Source: JARLFX01 sp036404255 (GTDB taxonomy: Bacteria > Acidobacteriota > Terriglobia > Terriglobales > Acidobacteriaceae). From it: a stretch of DNA of 13,789 nucleotides. Below are positions 8,662-13,789 of the stretch, piece after piece. The notes under the pieces were generated by a model. The model worked only from the letters and a program-made list of their open reading frames with translations, ran no database searches and was not told the DNA's origin. The position numbers and the translations under genes are program-made. Position 1 is the first letter of the stretch. Each line of letters opens with the position of its first letter. The stretch spans positions 1 through 13,789 of the forward strand of contig DASWOP010000075.1 of the NCBI GenBank assembly GCA_036404255.1, read 5' to 3'.

Positions 8662-9693
8662 ATGGCTGGAGCGCAGCGAAGAATTCTGTATTCCGTTGCA
8701 ATTGCAATCATGGCGACCGCAGCCATACAAGCACAGCAGCCCATCGGCACAGTTTCGACGGACGATGCAAGCGTTGGCGGCGTGCTGCGGACCAGCGGTA
8801 CTGCCGCGACCATCCTGAACAATGGAGTAGTAACCGCACGCGAGCACACCGCGCAGATTACCCTGGCACGCAACGGCGTGGTGAATGTCTGCTCCACCTC
8901 GGTCATACATCTCTCGCAGAATGCTTCCAAAGCGGGTGGCCCCCTGCTGGTGGCGCTGGAACGCGGCGCGCTGGAGCTAATCTTCCGCTCCAACAGCGGC
9001 GACGCGGTCATGACGCCAGACATGCGCATTCAGCCGTCAACGCCAGGGCCGCTGGATCTGCGCATCCACGTGGTGAGCAACGGCGATACCTGCGTGGAGA
9101 ACCGCGGCGCCTCCGCCCCTGCGCTGATGGTCAGCGACACCTTCGGCGAGTCCAGCTACATCGTGCATGCAAAGCAGCATGTGCTCTTTGAACACGCCAG
9201 CCTGCGGCAGGTGGTGGACAACGAATCCTCTCCCTGCGGCTGCCCGCCGCCGGTGCTGTCCGTTGCCGAGAGCGGCGTGAGCGGAGCGAACACCGCGCGA
9301 CCGGGCGAGGCCGTGGCGAAAACTGCCGCAGAGGCACACCCTTTTCCAGAGGCAGTGAGCATGGGGCTGGCGCCTGCGCCTCCTCCGCCGCAAGCCGCAG
9401 CCGGACAGACGCACGCGGAGCTCGGACTGACGCTCTCCTACGACGGCAGAAATCAGCCGCCAACGCAGGGCAAGACCGGCGCAGCGGCTGGAATGGGGGA
9501 AACGACTGGCTCCGCCGCAGGTGCGCTGATTGCAGCAGATAAAAGCGTAGCCGAGATCACTGCGCCCTCGTCAGCAGCTCCGGCACAGCCCGCAGTGGCT
9601 CAGGCGCCCGCACCTCCACCGCATTCGCCCACAAAAGACATGGCGGATGCGGTGAAACGCTTCTACCGCTGGCTCTTCCGGCGAAAGTCGTGA
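8662..9693 (+). CDS. Secreted FecR-like protein of unknown function with Pro/Ala-rich linker and basic C-terminal helix
   Basis: I recognise the general style, seen in acidobacterial genomes, but not a named function. The 343 residues start with a signal peptide (1 to about 24, ending AIQA). A beta-rich domain follows (about 28-185), in which LRTSGTAATILNNGVVTA and HTAQITLARNGVVNVC resemble FecR-like or coating-protein folds. Cysteines sit at 77, 144, 192 and 194, the last two as PCGCPPP, so disulfides are plausible. Residues about 200-325 are low-complexity Ala/Pro/Gly with PAPPPPQ and PAPPPHS. The end, DAVKRFYRWLFRRKS (329-343), is an aromatic, basic, possibly amphipathic helix. The start lies three bases after the FkbM stop, and the TAGGG just before it may serve as a ribosome binding site. 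Confidence 0.75.
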   Translation: MAGAQRRILYSVAIAIMATAAIQAQQPIGTVSTDDASVGGVLRTSGTAATILNNGVVTAREHTAQITLARNGVVNVCSTSVIHLSQNASKAGGPLLVALERGALELIFRSNSGDAVMTPDMRIQPSTPGPLDLRIHVVSNGDTCVENRGASAPALMVSDTFGESSYIVHAKQHVLFEHASLRQVVDNESSPCGCPPPVLSVAESGVSGANTARPGEAVAKTAAEAHPFPEAVSMGLAPAPPPPQAAAGQTHAELGLTLSYDGRNQPPTQGKTGAAAGMGETTGSAAGALIAADKSVAEITAPSSAAPAQPAVAQAPAPPPHSPTKDMADAVKRFYRWLFRRKS

Positions 9694-9791
9694 GCGATTC
9701 GGCAGGCGAAACCCCCACCTGCCCTGCAATACCGGCCACCCCACGCTTATACAGGGTGCAGCAGAAAGCGGGAGAAACGCCGCACCTGAGC

Positions 9792-9797
9792 TACAAT
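9792..9797 (+). promoter_or_regulatory. Candidate -10 box for efp
   Basis: TACAAT matches five of six bases of the -10 consensus and lies 72 bases before the efp ATG. No TTGACA-like box stands 16-18 bases upstream, so this is a weak call. The rest of 9694-9868 holds one hairpin (9701-9723) without a T-run and nothing else I can name. Confidence 0.3.
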
Positions 9798-9868
9798 TAA
9801 GCGGTTGAAGCAACGGCCCCGTCCGTCTCCTGCCGACACCAATCCACCTAAGCAACGAGGAGTTTTTT

Positions 9869-10432
9869 ATGGCGATTAACGCCACACAGATGCGTCCGGG
9901 AATGATCATCAAGCATAACAATGAGCTGCACCAGGTCTTCTCCGTCGAGCACCGTACACCGGGTAATCTGCGCGCGTTCATCCAAGCGAAGCTGCGCAAC
10001 ATCCGTACCAACGCTATGTTCGAGCACCGCTTCCGCTCGCCCGACCCGATTGAGCGGGTGAGAGTGGACGAAGTGCCAATGGACTTTCTCTACGCCGACG
10101 GCGACGACTACTACTTCATGAACACGGAGAACTACGAGCAGACCATGCTGAAGGGGTCCACTCTGGGCGATGCAGTCGAGTATCTGATCCCGAACCTCAG
10201 CATCAACGTCAGCTTCTTTGACGGCGTGGCCGTGGGCATTGAGCTGCCCGGCACGCTGGACATGCTGGTCGTCGAGACGGAGCCCGGCATCAAATCGGCA
10301 ACCGCATCGTCCGTGCAGAAGCCTGCAAAGACAGAGACCGGATTGGTCGTTTACGTGCCACCGTTCATCAACGAAGGCGAAAAGATTCGCGTGGATACGA
10401 GCGACGGTTCGTACCTGGGACGCGCACAGTAA
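9869..10432 (+). CDS. efp: Elongation factor P
   Basis: EF-P binds between the ribosomal P and E sites and helps form peptide bonds at consecutive prolines. The 187-residue protein has the full three-domain length: a KOW-like domain (about 1-64), an OB domain (about 65-130) and a second OB domain (about 131-187) ending GEKIRVDTSDGSYLGR. A strong ribosome binding site, GAGGAG (9857-9862), lies six bases before the ATG. The tip of the domain I loop reads TPGNLRAF, so Asn33 stands where E. coli has the beta-lysylated Lys34 and other groups a modified Lys or Arg. The protein may therefore act unmodified or be modified elsewhere. It appears to be transcribed alone and ends at a clear terminator. 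The FecR-like protein in the window contains PPPP and PPP runs that would be typical EF-P clients. Confidence 0.96.
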   Translation: MAINATQMRPGMIIKHNNELHQVFSVEHRTPGNLRAFIQAKLRNIRTNAMFEHRFRSPDPIERVRVDEVPMDFLYADGDDYYFMNTENYEQTMLKGSTLGDAVEYLIPNLSINVSFFDGVAVGIELPGTLDMLVVETEPGIKSATASSVQKPAKTETGLVVYVPPFINEGEKIRVDTSDGSYLGRAQ

Positions 10433-10451
10433 TCGGCCACTATTCCAAAAG

Positions 10452-10486
10452 AAATGGCGGAGAGCATTTTGCTCCCCGCCATTTTT
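10452..10486. terminator. Bidirectional rho-independent terminator between efp and the beta-barrel gene
   Basis: The left arm (10452-10465, AAATGGCGGAGAGC) pairs with the right arm (10471-10484) at 13 of 14 positions around a five-base loop ATTTT. It is followed by a T-run on the plus strand. On the minus strand the same stem is followed by TTTCTTTTGG, so it can also stop the convergent gene ending at 10502. Confidence 0.92.
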
Positions 10487-10501
10487 AGTTTTGCAGAAGA
10501 A

Positions 10502-11137
10502 TTACCAGCGATAGTAGACGCCCACAGAAGGCTGCGAGGTAGCAACCCATGTGCGTGACTGCAGCCGCGCAGTTTGGAAGTTCGGTGCACGGTAGATCAG
10601 CGTACGGCCCTGCACCCGGAAACCAATGTGCGGGTTCTTCTTGCTTGTCAGATCCATACCGACTTCGACCAGTCCAGTACCACGCCACTGATTGCCGGAG
10701 CGATCCACCGGGTTGAAGTCAATCGCACCGCCGCCCAGGGCTACAAAGGGCTGAACCCAGGGCATGTGCGGATGGAAGAGATAAGCAGCGGTGGCCTCAT
10801 GGAAGCCAGTCTGGATGCTTGCATTCGCAATGATGGGACTACCGGCCACGGGATACCGGTATCGCTCCGAGAGCTTCGTGTACTGATAGTTCAGTTCAAC
10901 GCCCGCCCAGCTTACCGGGTGATCACGCAAGGTAAGCAGAAATCCCGTAGAATCCGTGGTTCCAGTCTTGGCTGGGCCGCCGGATTTAAGCGGTGTGGTG
11001 AACTGGCCCGTAGCACCGACTCCCAGATCGGCATTATGCAGCTTATAGAACTGTGCCTGTGCAGCGGTTGCCGAAAGAACGAGCGTAACTGCGCTGAGAG
11101 TTAAATTACGCATGGTGCGAGTGAAACAGTGTTTCAT
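10502..11137 (-). CDS. Outer-membrane beta-barrel protein
   Basis: The 211-residue protein has a signal peptide (1-28, cleavage after AQA) and then alternating hydrophobic and polar strands typical of an eight-stranded OmpA/OMP_b-brl type barrel. Clear strands include ADLGVGATGQF (36-46), TGFLLTLRD (64-72), AGVELNYQY (78-86) and VQPFVALGGGAIDF (128-141), with GTGLVEVGMDL and HIGFRVQGRTLIY after that. It ends VGVYYRW; a terminal aromatic residue is the usual BAM assembly signal. The start at 11137 has AGGAGA about six bases upstream; a second in-frame ATG at residue 9 is less well placed. Function is unknown, as small barrels may be structural, adhesive or protective. It converges on efp and shares its terminator. 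Confidence 0.85.
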   Translation of the reverse strand: MKHCFTRTMRNLTLSAVTLVLSATAAQAQFYKLHNADLGVGATGQFTTPLKSGGPAKTGTTDSTGFLLTLRDHPVSWAGVELNYQYTKLSERYRYPVAGSPIIANASIQTGFHEATAAYLFHPHMPWVQPFVALGGGAIDFNPVDRSGNQWRGTGLVEVGMDLTSKKNPHIGFRVQGRTLIYRAPNFQTARLQSRTWVATSQPSVGVYYRW

Positions 11138-11176
11138 GGCTTCTCCTAAAGCATGTTTTTAAGCATGCGGGTGTTT

Positions 11177-11199
11177 CAGGACAGAGAAATTCTGTCCTG
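11177..11199. promoter_or_regulatory. Perfect hairpin upstream of the beta-barrel gene
   Basis: CAGGACAGA (11177-11185) and TCTGTCCTG (11191-11199) are exact reverse complements around a five-base GAAAT loop. No T-run follows on either strand, so it is not a standard terminator. It lies 40 bases before the beta-barrel start on the minus strand and could be an operator or a 5' leader stem. An AAGCATG direct repeat (11149-11155 and 11161-11167) lies between it and the gene. The remaining bases up to 11402 hold the presumed acyP promoter; TAATAT at 11288-11293 is the best -10 candidate. Confidence 0.5.
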
Positions 11200-11402
11200 C
11201 GCCGAACGTGGATATGAATTCCACTTCGTGCTTGTTTGTAGGTAGAGATGCCGTTGAACCTGGACCTGTTGCCTGCGTCGTGCGTTGTAATATAAGCAGA
11301 AAAAGGTTGCCTATCTTACCGTTTTGGAAGGGGTTAACAAGCTCGGCACATCAATCCGGCTTGCAGCGCGATGCGCGCTCTGCGAGACTGAAACTATCCG
11401 TT

Positions 11403-11687
11403 ATGGTGCGACATTATCTTGTGAAAGGCCGAGTGCAGGGCGTGGGCTTCCGTTGGTTTGTGCATCGCGAGGCGGATGCGATCGGCGGCCTGCACGGCTG
11501 GGTGCGCAATACGCACGATGCCGACGTGGAGATCGTGGCTGCGGGCCCGGAAGAGAAGTTGCGGGAGTTAGGCGCCTTGCTTCGCAAGGGCTCGCGCGGA
11601 AGCCGCGTGGATACGGTATTGGAACACGAACTGGCCGAGAGCGAAGCTGATGCGCTTGGCCCTTTTCAAATTGAAGGAGCGTGGTAA
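11403..11687 (+). CDS. acyP: Acylphosphatase
   Basis: This 94-residue cytoplasmic enzyme hydrolyses acyl phosphates such as acetyl phosphate or 1,3-bisphosphoglycerate. The family motif GRVQGVGFRWFV (9-20) holds the catalytic Arg17, and GWVRN (32-36) holds the catalytic Asn36. Length and order match the single-domain family. The frame is open back to an ATG at 11208, but the first 65 residues of that version look non-coding and the family begins just before the VxGRVQGVGFR strand. I therefore use the ATG at 11403, although it has no clear Shine-Dalgarno. The apt ribosome binding site is inside its last codons and apt starts two bases after its stop, so the two genes are almost certainly co-transcribed and translationally coupled. 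Confidence 0.92.
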   Translation: MVRHYLVKGRVQGVGFRWFVHREADAIGGLHGWVRNTHDADVEIVAAGPEEKLRELGALLRKGSRGSRVDTVLEHELAESEADALGPFQIEGAW

Positions 11688-11689
11688 CT

Positions 11690-12232
11690 ATGGCGACAAA
11701 GATCATCAACTGTGAGCCGCTGAAGCACTTGATTCGCACCGTGCCGGACTTTCCCAAGCCGGGCATTCTTTTCTACGACATCACCACGCTGCTGAAGGAC
11801 AAGTCAGGATTTGCGCAACTCATCGACGCGCTGGCGGCCTACTACATCGATAAGAAGATCGATCTGGTGCTCGGCATCGAAGCGCGTGGCTTCATCTTTG
11901 GCCCGGCGCTGGCCTATCGCCTGAACGCGGGCTTTGTGCCCGTGCGCAAGCCCAAGAAGCTGCCCGCGCCCACCGCGCGCGTGAGTTACGACCTGGAGTA
12001 CGGCACCGATGCGGTTGAGATTCACCTGGATGCGATCGAGCCTGGGCAGCGCGTCATTATCGTGGACGATCTGCTGGCCACCGGCGGCACCATGCAGGCC
12101 ACAGTGAAGCTGGTGCAACAGCTCGGTGGCCACATTGCCGGACTGGCGTTTGTTGTGGAACTGGACTTCCTGAAGGGCCGCGCCAAGTTCCCGGAGTATG
12201 ACGTCTTTAGCCTGCTGCACTACGACGAATAA
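11690..12232 (+). CDS. apt: Adenine phosphoribosyltransferase
   Basis: This enzyme converts adenine and PRPP to AMP and pyrophosphate in purine salvage. The 180 residues show the family start LIRTVPDFPKPGILFYDIT (14-32) and the base-site loop GIEARGFIFG (62-71). The flexible hood is RKPKKLPAPT (86-95), and the PRPP-binding motif is VIIVDDLLATGGT (122-134). All key residues, including the paired aspartates and the ATGGT turn, are present. An in-frame GTG at 11681 would add three residues but sits one base from the ribosome binding site AAGGAG (11674-11679). The ATG at 11690, ten bases from it, is preferred. It follows acyP by two bases. Confidence 0.96.
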   Translation: MATKIINCEPLKHLIRTVPDFPKPGILFYDITTLLKDKSGFAQLIDALAAYYIDKKIDLVLGIEARGFIFGPALAYRLNAGFVPVRKPKKLPAPTARVSYDLEYGTDAVEIHLDAIEPGQRVIIVDDLLATGGTMQATVKLVQQLGGHIAGLAFVVELDFLKGRAKFPEYDVFSLLHYDE

Positions 12233-12280
12233 ATCTTCAGACTGCAGGGCGTTTCTTCTTCAGCGAAAGCGAGTCGCGGA

Positions 12281-12709
12281 ATGATGACCCGGAAGAACTC
12301 TATCGTTGCCATGATCGCAGTGTCTACAGCCATAGGGCTGGCGGGTTGCAGGCAGAAGACCGCACGTGCGCCGCAGCCAGCCCCACCAGCGATCAGCAGC
12401 CAGGCCGATACCGTGCGTCTCTCGCAAAAAGAAGCGGCAGACCGCAGGCTCGACCACAGGTTTCCCCCTTACCCTGTCAAAGCGAAACAAGCGCACGAAG
12501 AAGGCGCGGTCACCTTCGCCGCAATCATCGGGCGCGACGGCCATGTTCGCTCAATACAGCTTGTGAAGGCGGACTTCCCCAGCCTGACGGAGGCCGCGGA
12601 GAAGTCGGTACAGAATTGGGTTTACAAGCCCTATCTGGTGGACGGAAAACCAGTTGAAGTCGAAACGACAATCACTGTCCGATTCACGCTGGGATCGGGC
12701 GATCATTAG
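12281..12709 (+). CDS. Lipoprotein with TonB C-terminal-like domain (copy 1)
   Basis: The 142-residue protein begins with a lipoprotein signal peptide: basic start, hydrophobic stretch and lipobox LAGC with Cys23. A Pro/Ala-rich linker (about 24-45) leads to a TonB-C domain (about 62-138). Its hallmarks are PPYPVKAKQ, GAVTFAAIIGRDGHV, WVYKPYLVDGKPV and TTITVRF. Unlike true TonB it lacks a transmembrane anchor able to work with ExbB/ExbD, so energy transduction is unlikely. Such stand-alone domains may bind peptidoglycan or partner proteins in the periplasm, but the role is unknown. Two ATG codons start the gene (12281 and 12284). It follows apt by 48 bases and precedes a paralogue. Confidence 0.82.
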   Translation: MMTRKNSIVAMIAVSTAIGLAGCRQKTARAPQPAPPAISSQADTVRLSQKEAADRRLDHRFPPYPVKAKQAHEEGAVTFAAIIGRDGHVRSIQLVKADFPSLTEAAEKSVQNWVYKPYLVDGKPVEVETTITVRFTLGSGDH

Positions 12710-12780
12710 TAGCGATAACAGCTCGTTGACAGTAAAATGGCTGCACTCTCTTCAATGTTTCAAACAAAGCGAGAGCCCAA

Positions 12781-13212
12781 ATGAACCGTTGTAAGCGTTC
12801 CGTACTCGCGATTCTCGCAATAAGCGCAGCAGTGTCACTGCTGGGATGCCCACGGAAGGAGCCGGTGAGCGCTGCCGCTCCGTCCCCACCGTCTATTGCT
12901 CCAGCGCCTTCTCCAGCGCAAAAGCCAATCACGGTTTCACCCGGCGTAATGGCAGGCAATATCCAGCGGCCTATTATCTCGCCGATCTATCCGCCAGTAG
13001 CAAAGGCAAAGGGATTAACGGGCACGGTATTACTGCGCGGCATAATCAGGAAAGATGGCACAATTGCCGATCTTCGCGTGGTCAAAGCCACTGATCCCAT
13101 CTTTGAGGACGCAGCTCTTACCGCCGTGCGGCAATGGACGTACAAGCCCTACATGCTGAATGGCGAACCCACAGAAGTGGACACGACGATCACCGTTAAT
13201 TTTAAAAAATGA
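12781..13212 (+). CDS. Lipoprotein with TonB C-terminal-like domain (copy 2)
   Basis: This 143-residue protein is a paralogue of the preceding gene, with the same layout. It has a signal peptide ending in lipobox LLGC with Cys23, a Pro/Ser/Ala-rich linker (about 25-60), and a TonB-C domain (about 63-143) with SPIYPPVAKAKG, GTVLLRGIIRKDGTI, WTYKPYMLNGEPT and TTITVNF. The domains share the YKPY and TTITV blocks while the linkers differ, which fits an old tandem duplication. GAGAG lies before the ATG. A perfect TTGACA at 12726-12731 suggests a possible promoter of its own, but its best -10 (TTCAAT, 12751-12756) is poor and 19 bases away. Its stop is seven bases from that of the convergent next gene. 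Confidence 0.82.
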   Translation: MNRCKRSVLAILAISAAVSLLGCPRKEPVSAAAPSPPSIAPAPSPAQKPITVSPGVMAGNIQRPIISPIYPPVAKAKGLTGTVLLRGIIRKDGTIADLRVVKATDPIFEDAALTAVRQWTYKPYMLNGEPTEVDTTITVNFKK

Positions 13213-13219
13213 AGATTAC

Positions 13220-13600
13220 CTAATCCGCAATAACCGGCAAACTCGGCAGATTATCCGTCCGCCCCGCCTCACCAATCACCGCATCCATATGCTCGAAGAC
13301 CTCGTCCAGCGTCATGGTATACATCTCGCGGCCGTTGTCGTAACCGTTCTCGATGCTCTGCTTCAGATAGTGTCCGGCGATCTGCGCGGCCAGGCGGTCG
13401 GTGATCACGTTGCCGGTGCGGCGCTTCTGCTCCACCCAGGCCATGCAGGGCAGCGCGATCCACACGGTGCGGCCATTCACACTGAAACGCACATCCACCG
13501 CGTCGGCGTGACGGGTCGCGATGGCGACCACGTTGGCAGTCCACTTGCAAACCAGCGGCTCAGCAGTCCAGCGATCGGCTACGGTGAAGTTCTCATACAT
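13220..13600 (-). CDS. Small protein of unknown function
   Basis: I do not recognise this 126-residue protein. It looks like a real cytoplasmic protein: no signal peptide or membrane segment, a balanced composition, and a likely beta region VDVRFSVNGRTVWIALP (35-51). A helix follows at about 68-86 (TDRLAAQIAGHYLKQSIEN), then an acidic helical stretch TLDEVFEHMDAVIG (97-110). The frame is open to 13762, but the extra 54 residues are Arg/Pro-rich and would run through the promoter and ribosome binding site of the next gene, so I start at MYENFT. That ATG has no strong Shine-Dalgarno. The gene converges on the second TonB-C lipoprotein with seven bases between stops. Confidence 0.65.
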   Translation of the reverse strand: MYENFTVADRWTAEPLVCKWTANVVAIATRHADAVDVRFSVNGRTVWIALPCMAWVEQKRRTGNVITDRLAAQIAGHYLKQSIENGYDNGREMYTMTLDEVFEHMDAVIGEAGRTDNLPSLPVIAD

Positions 13601-13690
13601 AGCTCTAGCGTAATGGCTGGATACCCACGGCGGCAAGCGTGGCCCGTGGGGGCGAGTGACGCCCATCACCGTACCCTTGCGGTAGAGGCA

Positions 13691-13696
13691 TATAAT
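13691..13696 (+). promoter_or_regulatory. Perfect -10 box for the last gene
   Basis: TATAAT matches the -10 consensus exactly and lies 64 bases before the ATG at 13761. No -35 box stands at 16-18 bases; the nearest TTGC-like sequence (13677) is too close. A seven-base stem (13624-13630 with 13644-13650) lies upstream and could affect expression of the divergent gene. Confidence 0.45.
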
Positions 13697-13760
13697 TCGG
13701 GCTGAAGTTCCAACAGGTGTTCGCTGTCCTCTCCCCCACACCTGCGGCTGAGGAGGCATC

Positions 13761-13789
13761 ATGCTGAAACCATTCGTAGTTATTTCCCC
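13761..13789 (+). CDS. Start of a rightward gene, cut by the window edge
   Basis: Nine full codons are present (MLKPFVVIS, then the first two bases of a Pro codon). A strong ribosome binding site, GAGGAGG (13750-13756), stands four bases before the ATG, and a perfect TATAAT lies upstream, so a real gene start is likely. The product cannot be named from nine residues. Confidence 0.6.

Noticed and set aside
9701..9723. Hairpin GGCAGG/CCTGCC after the FecR-like gene as a terminator
   Set aside because: The stem is only six base pairs with an 11-base loop and no T-run follows.
10574..11104. 176-codon plus-strand frame over the beta-barrel gene
   Set aside because: The minus-strand frame has a signal peptide, barrel strands, a terminal aromatic residue and a good ribosome binding site; the plus frame has none.
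11208..11402. 65-residue N-terminal extension of acylphosphatase
   Set aside because: The extension has no family similarity, and it would turn the intergenic region with candidate -10 box and hairpins into coding sequence.
12726..12756. TTGACA with TTCAAT as a sigma-70 promoter for the second TonB-C gene
   Set aside because: The -35 is perfect, but the -10 matches only four of six bases and the spacer is 19 bases, so I did not list it as a feature.
13602..13762. 54-residue N-terminal extension of the small unknown protein
   Set aside because: The extension is Arg/Pro-rich and overlaps a perfect TATAAT and the strong ribosome binding site of the following plus-strand gene.

Overview
The window looks like ordinary chromosome from a moderately GC-rich, diderm, soil-type bacterium, most likely an acidobacterium (Terriglobia/Acidobacteriaceae). 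This placement is inferred from protein style, not from a marker gene. The signs are an Ig-like/FG-GAP protein ending in a membrane hairpin plus beta tail, a FecR-like secreted protein, an EF-P with the loop PGNLRAF, TonB-C lipoproteins and an outer-membrane beta-barrel. No mobile element, tRNA, rRNA, CRISPR array or recognisable defence system was seen.

Layout, left to right. The first 12 bases are the start of a leftward gene with a good ribosome binding site. About 560 bases without a convincing gene follow, holding one palindromic repeat-like stretch. pgsA (phosphatidylglycerophosphate synthase) runs leftward and is divergent from a large secreted Ig-like/seven-bladed FG-GAP propeller protein. 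That gene converges on gdhA (glutamate dehydrogenase), which is divergent from trpE. trpE and trpG (the two anthranilate synthase subunits) are separated by a 103-bp imperfect palindrome. An FkbM-type methyltransferase and a secreted FecR-like protein follow closely. efp comes next and ends at a clear terminator shared with a convergent outer-membrane beta-barrel gene. Then come acyP and apt in tight tandem, two paralogous TonB-C lipoproteins, a convergent small conserved-looking protein of unknown function, and the first codons of a rightward gene cut by the window edge.

How the genes relate. trpE and trpG form one enzyme that takes chorismate to anthranilate. TrpE keeps the LLES and NPSPY residues linked to tryptophan feedback, and I saw no Trp-rich leader peptide. 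gdhA links the region to ammonia/glutamate metabolism, apt to purine salvage, pgsA to phospholipids and efp to translation of proline stretches. The secreted proteins form a scattered cell-envelope set rather than one pathway.

Most notable points: (1) in the FG-GAP gene, the four-arginine linker is written so that it makes an AGGAGG six bases before an in-frame ATG that starts a textbook lipoprotein signal peptide, so a nested 57-residue lipoprotein is possible; (2) the propeller appears to be inserted inside an Ig-like domain; (3) a palindrome lies between trpE and trpG; (4) EF-P has Asn where modified Lys/Arg normally sits; (5) TrpE has an altered GTRPRG motif. I found nothing I would call a new multi-gene system.
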